From assembly GCA_964507325.1 (NCBI GenBank), contig CAZDQL010000087.1, positions 1-27,825 of the forward strand: DNA of 27,825 bases, read 5' to 3'. Below are positions 15,407-22,796 of this stretch, in pieces. The notes under the pieces are model-generated. The model saw only the letters and a list, made by a program, of their open reading frames with translations, searched no databases and was not told where the DNA came from. Positions within the stretch are counted from its first letter, which is position 1; each line of letters opens with the position of its first letter. Source of the stretch: CAZDQL01 sp964507325. Lineage in GTDB: Bacteria; Planctomycetota; UBA1135; GCA-002686595. A program made the position numbers and the translations under genes.

Positions 15407-16636
15407 ATGACACGGGACATCGTGATCGTCGGGGGTGCCAGGACACCCATGGCCGAATACGTGGGAACCCCCGGCTTCGGGCGCTTCCAGCACGTCTCCG
15501 CCATCGAGCTGGGGGTGACCGCCTGCCGGGCGGCGCTCGAGCGTTCCCGCGTCGAGGCCACCTCCGTCGACCACGTCGTGATCGGCAATGCCCTGCAGAC
15601 CTCCCTCGACGGCATCTACGGCGCCCGGCACATCGCCCTCAAGTCCGGCGTCCCCGAGCACGTCCCGGCGCTGACCGTCAACCGCCTGTGCGGCTCCGGC
15701 ATCCAGTCGGTCATCCACGCCGCGCAGTTGATCCAGGGGGAGGAGGCGCGCACCGTCCTCGCCGGCGGGACCGAGAACATGAGCCAGGCGCCCTACGTGC
15801 TCTACGGCGCGCGCCGCGGCTTCCCCTTCGGTCAGGCCCCCGCCATGCAGGACATGCTCTTCGCGAGCCTCTACGACCCCTACGCGGAGTCGTACATGGC
15901 CCAGACCGCGGAGCGCATCGCACGGCGGCTCGGGATCTCCCGCTCGGCCCAGGACGAGTTCGCCCTCAGGAGCCACCAGTTGGGCGCCGCCGCCGTACGG
16001 GAGGGACGCTTCGCCGAGGAGATCGTGCCGGTCACCGTCAGCACCAAGCGCGGCGAGGACGTGGTCGACAGCGACGACCACATCAAGCCCGACACCTCCC
16101 TCGAGGCGTTGGGCAAGCTGCGCGCTGCCTTCGGCAAGCAGGGGACCGTCACCGCCGGCAACGCCAGCGGCATCGTCGACGGCGCCGCGGCCCTGGTGGT
16201 GACCGACGAGGAGCGCGCCCGCGACGAGGAGCTCGACGTCCTGGCGGTCGTGCGCGGTTGGAGCTACGTCGGCGTGGATCCGAAGGAGATGGGCATCGGC
16301 CCGGTGCCCGCCATCCGCACCCTGCTGGAGCGTAGCGGCGTGGGGATCGACGCCATCGACCGCTTCGAGATCAACGAGGCCTTCTCCGCCCAGTACCTGG
16401 GCTGCGAAAAGGAGCTGGGGCTCGAGCGCGACAAGTGCAACGTCAACGGTGGCGCGATCAGCCTGGGTCACCCCTTAGGGGCCACCGGCACGCGCCTGGT
16501 CCTGACTCTGGCCATGGAGCTGCGCCGCTCTGGAGGGCGGCTGGGGGTGGCCAGTGCCTGCATCGGGGGAGGACAGGGCATCGCCATCCTGATCGAGAAC
16601 AGCGCGCCAGGCGAGGGCGCTGGACACCCGTCATGA
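15407..16636 (+). CDS. Acetyl-CoA acetyltransferase / 3-ketoacyl-CoA thiolase
   Basis: A 409-residue complete thiolase. The nucleophile is Cys95 in NRLCGSGIQSV. NGGAISLGHPLGATG carries the catalytic His, and CIGGGQG carries the second Cys. NEAF, part of the oxyanion hole, is also present. Length and motifs fit acetyl-CoA acetyltransferase (acetoacetyl-CoA formation or cleavage), though broad-chain ketothiolase is not excluded. ATG 15407 follows GTGAGAG; GTG 15386 upstream would only add MRHESES. An 80-nt gap with a strong hairpin separates it from the hydratase. Its TGA overlaps the next ATG (ATGA), tying it translationally to the aconitase-like gene. Confidence 0.95.
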   Translation: MTRDIVIVGGARTPMAEYVGTPGFGRFQHVSAIELGVTACRAALERSRVEATSVDHVVIGNALQTSLDGIYGARHIALKSGVPEHVPALTVNRLCGSGIQSVIHAAQLIQGEEARTVLAGGTENMSQAPYVLYGARRGFPFGQAPAMQDMLFASLYDPYAESYMAQTAERIARRLGISRSAQDEFALRSHQLGAAAVREGRFAEEIVPVTVSTKRGEDVVDSDDHIKPDTSLEALGKLRAAFGKQGTVTAGNASGIVDGAAALVVTDEERARDEELDVLAVVRGWSYVGVDPKEMGIGPVPAIRTLLERSGVGIDAIDRFEINEAFSAQYLGCEKELGLERDKCNVNGGAISLGHPLGATGTRLVLTLAMELRRSGGRLGVASACIGGGQGIAILIENSAPGEGAGHPS

Positions 16637-18648
16637 ACCCCCTGATCCACACCGACTCCAGCGGGCACAAGATCGTCCGGCTGACCCCGGGCAAGCGCGT
16701 CCTCTTCCTGACGCAGGACCTCGAGCGCATCCGCGCCCAGCTGCGCGGCGAGCTCGATCTCCGCATGCAGGACGTCCAGCCGGCGGAGCTCCTGGACGAC
16801 ATCAACACCGACACGATGACCCCCGCCTGGGTGTGCTTCCGCCACCGGCCGGAGGACATCGCGCGCGACGCCTACGCCGGTCTCCTCGACCCCGAGGGGG
16901 AGCGCGTCGTCCCCAGCCGCGCGCTCTTCGACGGCGACTTCGAGGTGATCGTCTCCGGCCAGCGCAAGGGCACCGGCTCCAGCCGCGAGACCGCGCCCCA
17001 GGCGGAGAAGTGGTCCGGGGTGCACCTGGTGGTGGCCTCCTCCTTCGCTCCGATCCACGGCCGCAACAACGTCAACCTGGGGCAGTTGATGGGCACCTAC
17101 GAACAGCTCCAGCGCCTGCAGGCGGGGGAGGAGGTGCCGCTCGAGGAGTTCGGCGCGGAGCTCGATCCGATCTCGCGCACCATCCTGGAGGTGGGGGGAC
17201 TCTTCCCCTTCGCCAAGCGCTACGCCGCCGGGGAGGTGGAGGTCGCCCCCCCCGCCACTGCGGCGCGTGCGATGACGATGGCGGAGAAGATCCTGGCCTC
17301 CAAGCTCGTCGGCCGCGACTCGGGACAGCCCGCCCACGTGCAGCCGGGCGACGTGTGCCTGGTGCGCGTGGATGGGGGCTACAGCCACGAGTTCACGACC
17401 GCCCAGGTGCACTGGTTCCTCGAGCAGGAGCACGGCTCCGACTACACCCTCCCCGACCCGTCCAAGTTCGGCGTCTTCGAGGATCACCTCCTGTACGCGA
17501 CCGGCGTCGAGCGCATGGCGCCCTTCGCCGACCAGATCGAGACCCTGCGACGCCTGCAGCACGAGTTCCAGCGACACACCGGCGTGCGCGACTACTCGGC
17601 GGTCGACGGTGTCTCCCCGGGGATCTGCCACCAGATCGCCCGCGAGGAGTTCATCGACCCCGGGGACTTCATCCAGGCCACCGACTCCCACACCTGCATG
17701 GGGGGCGGCGGCAACGCCCTGACCTACGGCGTGGGCGCGACCGAGTACGCCGGGTTGATCCACTCCGGCTTCACCTTCGTCCAGGTTCCCGAGTCGATCC
17801 GCTTCGAGCTGGTGGGGGAGCTGCGCGCCGGCTGCACCGCCAAGGACGTGATGCTGCACATCCTGGACACCTACGCCAAGCGCGAGGACACCCTCGATCG
17901 CGTGATGGAGTTTGGGGGTCCGGGGTTGGCCACCCTCTCGATCGACGAGCGCGCCACGCTGTGCAACATGGCGACGGAATGCTCCGCCAAGTCCGGCATC
18001 TGCGAGGGGGACGAGCGCACCGCCCAGTGGATCGCCACCCGGCGTACTGGGACCACGCCCCAGGAGCTGGCGGCGCGCTTCGTGACCCCCGACCCCGGCG
18101 CGCAGTACGCCGGGGGGGTGCACCGCATCGACCTGGCCGCCGTCCCGCCGATGGTCGCCGAGCCGGGGGACCCGACCTACGGCCAGGCGATCGACGACCT
18201 GGGAGAGGTGGCGATCGACATCGCCTACGGCGGCTCCTGCACCGCGGGCAAGGAACACGACCTGGACTGCTACGCCCAGGTGCTCCAGGAGGCGGCCGAG
18301 AACGGTCGCAAGGCTGCTCCTGGAGTGCGCATGTTCATCCAGTACGGCTCCGCCGCCGTGGCCCAGTACGCACGCGAGCGCGGCTACCTGGAGCTCTTCG
18401 AGCGCGCGGGCGTGGAACTCGTCGACCCCGGGTGCGGTGCCTGCATCGGTTGCGGGCCCGGAGTCTCCGAGCGGCGCGAAGAGGTGACGATCAGCGCCAT
18501 CAACCGCAACTTCTCCGGTCGCAGCGGGCCCGGACGCCTCTACCTGGGCTCGCCCTTGACCGTGGCCGCCAGCGCGGTCATGGGCCGCATCGCCGCCTTC
18601 CACCCCGGCATGTTCCGCACCCCGGCCCCTTCGAGCACGAACCCCTAG
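16633..18648 (+). CDS. Single-chain aconitase/isopropylmalate-dehydratase-like hydro-lyase, swivel domain first
   Basis: A 671-residue aconitase-superfamily protein in which both subunits of a LeuCD-type enzyme are one chain. Residues about 50-185 are the swivel (LeuD-like) domain: DDINTDTMTPAW, GTGSSRETAPQA (113-124), VVASSFAPIHGRNNVNLGQL. Residues about 235-660 are the [4Fe-4S] core: ATDSHTCMGGGGNAL, YGGSCTAGK (Cys535), PGCGACIGCGPG (Cys601 and Cys604 as the C-x2-C ligands) and INRNFSGRSG. The family isomerises citrate, homocitrate or isopropylmalate through dehydration and rehydration. The swivel-first order recalls AcnB, but the HEAT-like domain is absent. The usual PAxYL-type specificity segment reads PAWVC, so the substrate is open. 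A LeuB-type dehydrogenase follows after 35 nt. Confidence 0.87.
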   Translation: MNPLIHTDSSGHKIVRLTPGKRVLFLTQDLERIRAQLRGELDLRMQDVQPAELLDDINTDTMTPAWVCFRHRPEDIARDAYAGLLDPEGERVVPSRALFDGDFEVIVSGQRKGTGSSRETAPQAEKWSGVHLVVASSFAPIHGRNNVNLGQLMGTYEQLQRLQAGEEVPLEEFGAELDPISRTILEVGGLFPFAKRYAAGEVEVAPPATAARAMTMAEKILASKLVGRDSGQPAHVQPGDVCLVRVDGGYSHEFTTAQVHWFLEQEHGSDYTLPDPSKFGVFEDHLLYATGVERMAPFADQIETLRRLQHEFQRHTGVRDYSAVDGVSPGICHQIAREEFIDPGDFIQATDSHTCMGGGGNALTYGVGATEYAGLIHSGFTFVQVPESIRFELVGELRAGCTAKDVMLHILDTYAKREDTLDRVMEFGGPGLATLSIDERATLCNMATECSAKSGICEGDERTAQWIATRRTGTTPQELAARFVTPDPGAQYAGGVHRIDLAAVPPMVAEPGDPTYGQAIDDLGEVAIDIAYGGSCTAGKEHDLDCYAQVLQEAAENGRKAAPGVRMFIQYGSAAVAQYARERGYLELFERAGVELVDPGCGACIGCGPGVSERREEVTISAINRNFSGRSGPGRLYLGSPLTVAASAVMGRIAAFHPGMFRTPAPSSTNP

Positions 18649-18683
18649 CCCGTTACCAGAGCACCGATCACGAGGACCATCAG

Positions 18684-19754
18684 ATGAACGAGTACCGAAT
18701 TGCAGAGATCGCAGGAGACGGGATCGGTCCCGAGGTCACGGTCCAGGCCCTGCGGGTCGCCGAATCCGCCGCCGAGGTCTTCGGCTTCCGGCTGCGACGC
18801 ACCGTCTACCCCTACGGCAGCCAGCACTACCTGGACCACGGCGAGATCCTGCCCGACGCCGCCTTCGAGGAGATGCGCGGTCACGACGCGATCTACCTGG
18901 GCGCCATCGGCGATCCGCGCCTGGAGCCCGGCAAGATCGAGTACGGCATCATCGCCCGCTGTCGCTTCGACCTCGATCTCTTCGTCAATCTGCGTCCCAT
19001 CAAGCTGCTCGACGCGCGCCTCTGCCCCATCAAGGAGAAGGGCCCCGAGGACGTGGACCTGGTGATCGTGCGCGAGAACACCGAAGGGGCCTACACGGGC
19101 ATGCACGGCTTCGCCCACAAGGGCCAGTCCCACGAGGTCTCGACCCAAACGATGGTCTACACCCGGGCCGGCGTCGAGCGCGCCGTCCGCTACGCCTTCG
19201 AGCTGGCGCGCGAGCGCGACAAGGAGCGCCGGGTGACGCTGATCGACAAGGCCAACGCCGTGCGCGCTCACGACCTGTGGACGCGCGTCTTCGCGGAGGT
19301 GGCCCGCGAGTACCCCGACTGCACCACCGATCACGCCTACATCGACGCCGCCTGCATGTGGATGGTCAAGAACCCCGAGTGGTTCGACGTCGCGGTGACC
19401 CCCAACCTCTTCGGCGACATCATCACCGACCTGGGGGCCATGATTCAGGGGGGCATGGGCATCGCCGCCTCGGGCAACATCCACCCCGGTCGCGTGAGCC
19501 TCTTCGAGCCGATCCACGGCTCGGCGCCCAAGCACGCCGGCAAGAACGTCGCCAGCCCAGTGGCAGCCATCCTGGCGGCGGGCATGATGCTCGGCTACCT
19601 GGGCGAGAGGGAGGCGGAACGCACGATCGAGGCCACCATCGCGGACCTCCTGCGGGAGGGTCGCCTGAAGGGCGTGGGAACGGGCGCACACCCGACCGAC
19701 GAAGTGGGCGAGATGGTGGTCGGCGAGCTGCGGCGCAGCGCTGCGGGGGTCTAG
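18684..19754 (+). CDS. LeuB-type beta-decarboxylating dehydrogenase (isopropylmalate/isocitrate dehydrogenase family)
   Basis: A 356-residue metal-dependent (R)-3-hydroxyacid oxidative decarboxylase. Motifs: AGDGIGPEV, EYGIIARCRFDLDLFVNLRP (substrate helix), RENTEGAYTG, DKANAVR with the catalytic Lys, NLFGDIITDLGA with metal-binding Asp residues, and FEPIHGSAPKHAGKNVASP. Overall layout matches actinobacterial-type LeuB. However, the nucleotide loop reads HGSAPKHAG, where NAD-dependent LeuB has an Asp (APDIAG) that holds the adenosine ribose. Lys at this site is typical of NADP-dependent isocitrate dehydrogenase (APKYAG). Substrate could be isopropylmalate, isocitrate, homoisocitrate or tartrate-like. 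Its pairing with the upstream hydro-lyase implies consecutive reactions. It is the last gene of the operon, 10 nt from a convergent gene. Confidence 0.88.
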   Translation: MNEYRIAEIAGDGIGPEVTVQALRVAESAAEVFGFRLRRTVYPYGSQHYLDHGEILPDAAFEEMRGHDAIYLGAIGDPRLEPGKIEYGIIARCRFDLDLFVNLRPIKLLDARLCPIKEKGPEDVDLVIVRENTEGAYTGMHGFAHKGQSHEVSTQTMVYTRAGVERAVRYAFELARERDKERRVTLIDKANAVRAHDLWTRVFAEVAREYPDCTTDHAYIDAACMWMVKNPEWFDVAVTPNLFGDIITDLGAMIQGGMGIAASGNIHPGRVSLFEPIHGSAPKHAGKNVASPVAAILAAGMMLGYLGEREAERTIEATIADLLREGRLKGVGTGAHPTDEVGEMVVGELRRSAAGV

Positions 19755-19764
19755 CCTACCGCGC

Positions 19765-20484
19765 TCACCGACCGTCGACCTCTCCGGGGCCGTCGACGAA
19801 CGGCGTGGACGAACCACGCCACTCGAGCTCCAGGAGGTACTGGCGCGGTTCGAGAAGGAAGGCCTCGCGGGCCGCGTCGTTCGCGAGCCGCACCAGGGTC
19901 GTGCCGTGGATGTGCTCGACGGCATCCGGCCCCAGCACCAGGCCGGTCACCAGACAAGTGTCTAGGGGGTAGGTCGCGCGCTGCGCAGCGGCGTAGGCCG
20001 CATCGACCTTGGCCAAAGCGGGTTGGGGACGGCTATGAGCCTCCACACAGCAGTCCGGCTGGCAACAACGCAGGAGCCGTGTTCCGTACACACAGTCGAC
20101 GACCTCGCCATCGGCGTCCAGCGGCTCGTCGCAGACCACGCAGGTGTCGAGGGGATACTCCGCGCTCTCCCGGGCGACGACCGCCTTGTCCAGGGCGACG
20201 AGCCAGGGGGACGGGTTGCGCAGCACCTCGTCCGCCGCGGCGCCGCTGGCCAAGCGCACCAGTCGCTCCTCGACCACCACTTCGACCCAGGTGGAAGGCT
20301 CCAGTGGATCCCCGGTGACGAGACAGATCTCCAGCGGATAGCTCGGCGCTTGACGCGCCGCCACCGCTCGCTGGTGAGCTTGGAGCTCGCGATCTGCCGC
20401 CAGCGTGCTGTACCCCGACCAACCCACGACCATGAGCAGGAGCAGGCCGAGGGGCAGTTGCAGGCGTTTGCGAGGAACGGGCAT
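19765..20484 (-). CDS. Signal-anchored protein with three YPLxxCxV repeats
   Basis: A 239-residue protein. Residues about 10-30 (LPLGLLLLMVVGWSGYSTLAA) are a signal peptide or membrane anchor after a basic start. Three repeats of about 61 residues begin with YPL at 49, 110 and 172 (YPLEICLVTG, YPLDTCVVCD, YPLDTCLVTG); each ends near a hydrophobic LVRL/LLRC strand and a helix (ALDKAVVA, ALAKVDAA, LLELEW). I recall similar repeats in secreted proteins of Planctomycetota, where a Cys-rich end suggests metal binding. Here only the middle repeat has RCCQPDCC; the outer two have lost these cysteines. ATG 20484 lies 13 nt after the glycosyltransferase stop, so the two are probably cotranscribed. Function unknown. 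Confidence 0.8.
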   Translation of the reverse strand: MPVPRKRLQLPLGLLLLMVVGWSGYSTLAADRELQAHQRAVAARQAPSYPLEICLVTGDPLEPSTWVEVVVEERLVRLASGAAADEVLRNPSPWLVALDKAVVARESAEYPLDTCVVCDEPLDADGEVVDCVYGTRLLRCCQPDCCVEAHSRPQPALAKVDAAYAAAQRATYPLDTCLVTGLVLGPDAVEHIHGTTLVRLANDAAREAFLLEPRQYLLELEWRGSSTPFVDGPGEVDGR

Positions 20485-20497
20485 GGGCCCCGCGATT

Positions 20498-21661
20498 CTA
20501 CTCCTGTCGCCACATCTCGGGGGGAGGGGTGCGCGGAGCGCCCCACGCGAGTTCCTCGAATTGGGAGTCGAGGGCCTCCGAGGTGCGTGCGGCGCCGTGG
20601 GAAGCGACCCGATCGCGCCACGCCTGTCTCGATTCCGGTACTCGCAAGCCCCTGCGGCCATGAGCGGCCTCCGACAGGCGCGCGCAGAGCTCGTCCTCGT
20701 TTTGATACAGCACGCTTTCCCCTGGTCTCGCTTCGAGAACTTCAGGGTAGGCCAGACGGTTGGGAGCCAAGGGTGCGCACCCCAGCGCGACCCCCTCCAA
20801 CAGCGCCATGCCGTAGAACTCGTGCCGCGCGGTCGAGACCACGACGTCGCACTCCCCGAGCTGGCGCGCGTAGTCCGACCGGTCGGGAGCGTACCCGCGG
20901 TGGAGCAGGAGATCGCCCAGAGCCACCAGGAGCTCGTCCACCTCAGCCGGCCGATCTGAGAAGGACTCTCCCAGCAGAACCAGCTCGAGCTCCGCGCCTG
21001 CGCGGCGAGCGGCGAGCGCGGCACGCAGGAACGCGGCCGGGTCCTTGTCGTACTCCCAGCGGTGGTTGAACGCCACGCGTAGGGGCGAGTCGCCGGGGGG
21101 ACCCGGTCCCAAAGGCAGGGCCTCGAGCTCGATCCCGGGCCAGATCACGCGCGCCCGCTCGAGCGCCTGCTCCAACTCCCGTCGCGGCCGGGGCTTGGGC
21201 AGCTGCGTCAGCAGTTCGAGCGCGGCTGCGCCGAGCTCCTCCAGGTGGAAGCGCGAGTTGAAGGCCACCGCGTCCGCCGCCAGCAGGGTGAGCAGATTGC
21301 TGAAGCCCAGCGCGAAGTCGCGTTCGTCACGCTTCTCCCCGAGTCGCGCGGGGTAGGTGAGCTGGTTCTCGTGGAAGTAGGCCAGCGCGGGGATCGAGCG
21401 CCACGACGCCGGCGCCAGGCCGCGGAAGCGAGCCAGGTCGAGGTAGTCCGACACCAGCAGTGCGTCGGGAGTCGACGGCTCCTCGGCGGCCCGTCGCGCC
21501 AAGGTGTGGGCCGCGCCGTGCATGCGCCAGCGCCAGTGCCGCGCGGGCAGGCCCAGGATGCGCACGCGGTGTCGAGAGCGCGCACGCCAGCCCTCCAGGA
21601 AACGCGCGTGACTGCCCCCCAGCCAGGGCTCGATGGCGAGGATTTCGAGCGGACCTTCCAC
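20498..21661 (-). CDS. DUF3524 glycosyltransferase, tRNA-queuosine mannosyltransferase (QTMAN/GTDC1)-like
   Basis: A protein of about 387 residues. The N-terminal domain opens ILAIEPWLGGSHARFLEGW and continues LPARHWRWRMHGAAHTLA, the signature of DUF3524, whose animal member GTDC1 is the queuosine-tRNA mannosyltransferase QTMAN. YFHENQLTYP and ALGFSNLLTLLAADAVAFNS follow. The C-terminal GT-B domain has the nucleotide-sugar region VAFNHRWEYDKDP, VLLGESF and VVSTARHEFYGMALLEGVALGC, with the glutamates of GT4-type enzymes. Bacterial members exist, but substrate is inferred only from the family. The start is ambiguous: GTG 21661 or GTG 21679 (393 residues); longer versions run into the divergent hldD gene. 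Confidence 0.85.
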   Translation of the reverse strand: MEGPLEILAIEPWLGGSHARFLEGWRARSRHRVRILGLPARHWRWRMHGAAHTLARRAAEEPSTPDALLVSDYLDLARFRGLAPASWRSIPALAYFHENQLTYPARLGEKRDERDFALGFSNLLTLLAADAVAFNSRFHLEELGAAALELLTQLPKPRPRRELEQALERARVIWPGIELEALPLGPGPPGDSPLRVAFNHRWEYDKDPAAFLRAALAARRAGAELELVLLGESFSDRPAEVDELLVALGDLLLHRGYAPDRSDYARQLGECDVVVSTARHEFYGMALLEGVALGCAPLAPNRLAYPEVLEARPGESVLYQNEDELCARLSEAAHGRRGLRVPESRQAWRDRVASHGAARTSEALDSQFEELAWGAPRTPPPEMWRQE

Positions 21662-21764
21662 GTCTCCGACCGTACCCACCCTTTCCCACGGAATCCCCTC
21701 ATTCCGCCGCTTTGCGGGACCGATCGGTGCTTGGGAAGCGATACTCAGCCGTCCAGATCCGACC

Positions 21765-22748
21765 ATGAACGCACACCCGACCCTCGTCACCGGCGCCGCG
21801 GGCTTCATCGGGGCTCGCCTCGTGGAGGACCTCACCCAGCGCGGCTCGCCGGTCGTGTCCGTCGACGAGCCCGCCTTCTTCGAGGAACGCGAGGAGCACG
21901 CCGCCCTCGATTTCGGCCGCATCGTCGCCACCGGGGAGCTCCTCGAGTGGCTGACCGAGGAGCACCCGCCCTTGGCCGCGATCGTGCACCTGGGCGCCTG
22001 CACCGACACCACCGAGCTGGACGAGGGGTACCTGCGCCGCGTCAACCTGGAGTACAGCCAGGGGCTCTGGCGCTACTGCACCGAGCAGGGCCTGCCCTTC
22101 GTCTACGCCAGCTCGGCGGCCACCTACGGGGACGGTTCCCAGGGCTACGACGACGACGAGGGGGGTATGGCGGAGCTGCGACCCCTGAACCCCTACGGTC
22201 AATCCAAGCTCGACTTCGACCTGTGGGCCCTCGAACGCGAGAGCCAGGGAAGCACCCCCCCGAGCTGGTCGGGGTGGAAGTTCTTCAACGTCTACGGCTT
22301 CGGCGAGCGCCACAAACAGCGCATGTCGAGCGTGGTCCTGCAGGCCTACGACCAGATCCTCGCCCGCGGGCGCGTGCGCCTCTTCGAGAGCCACCACCCC
22401 GACTACGAGGACGGTGGGCAGATGCGCGACTTCGTGTACGTGGGGGACGTGATCGACGTCCTGCGCTACGCCCTCGAACGACCGATCCCGCGCGGGATCT
22501 ACAACCTGGGCACTGGCCGCGCGCGCAGCTTCGCCGACCTGGTGCGCGCCACCTTCGCCGCCCTGGGCCGCCCGGTCGACATCGAGTACATCCCCACCCC
22601 CGAGGATCTGCGCGAGCGCTACCAGTACTTCACCCAGGCCGAGATGGACAAGCTGCGCGCCCAGGGGTACGAGCGCCCCTTCACCAGCCTGGAGGACGGC
22701 GTGGCGAGCTACGTGGCGCGCCTGGAGAGCGTTCGCACGCGCGCGTAG
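21765..22748 (+). CDS. hldD: ADP-L-glycero-D-manno-heptose 6-epimerase
   Basis: A 327-residue extended short-chain dehydrogenase/epimerase. VTGAAGFIG (8-16) binds the nucleotide. HLGACTDTTE and YASSAATYGDG carry the catalytic Ser region, and NPYGQSK gives Tyr144 and Lys148. KFFNVYGFGERHKQRMSSV is diagnostic of HldD/RfaD rather than other sugar epimerases. The enzyme makes ADP-L-glycero-D-manno-heptose for the LPS inner core, and its presence argues for a Gram-negative envelope. ATG 21765 is the first ATG with family similarity; an upstream in-frame extension has none. It is divergent from the DUF3524 glycosyltransferase and followed 48 nt later by the HD-domain gene. Confidence 0.94.
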   Translation: MNAHPTLVTGAAGFIGARLVEDLTQRGSPVVSVDEPAFFEEREEHAALDFGRIVATGELLEWLTEEHPPLAAIVHLGACTDTTELDEGYLRRVNLEYSQGLWRYCTEQGLPFVYASSAATYGDGSQGYDDDEGGMAELRPLNPYGQSKLDFDLWALERESQGSTPPSWSGWKFFNVYGFGERHKQRMSSVVLQAYDQILARGRVRLFESHHPDYEDGGQMRDFVYVGDVIDVLRYALERPIPRGIYNLGTGRARSFADLVRATFAALGRPVDIEYIPTPEDLRERYQYFTQAEMDKLRAQGYERPFTSLEDGVASYVARLESVRTRA

Positions 22749-22796
22749 CGGTCGAGGCGGGGGGGACGCATCGGGGGTACACTCACGCCCCTTGCC

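Noticed and set aside
16468..18603. 711-codon open frame on the - strand
   Set aside because: It is antisense to the aconitase-like gene, which has clear motifs. The - strand translation shows no recognisable domain and typical GC-artefact composition.
16833..18683. Long N-terminal extension of the LeuB-like reading frame
   Set aside because: The open frame overlaps the aconitase-like gene out of frame and translates to Arg/Pro-rich sequence. Family similarity begins at ATG 18684.
21662..22045. Upstream extension of the DUF3524 glycosyltransferase frame
   Set aside because: It runs antisense through the hldD start and is Ser/Arg-rich. The conserved domain begins within a few residues of GTG 21661.
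22778..22783. TACACT as a promoter for the HD-domain gene
   Set aside because: No -35-like hexamer is found 16-18 bp upstream, and hldD lies just before on the same strand.
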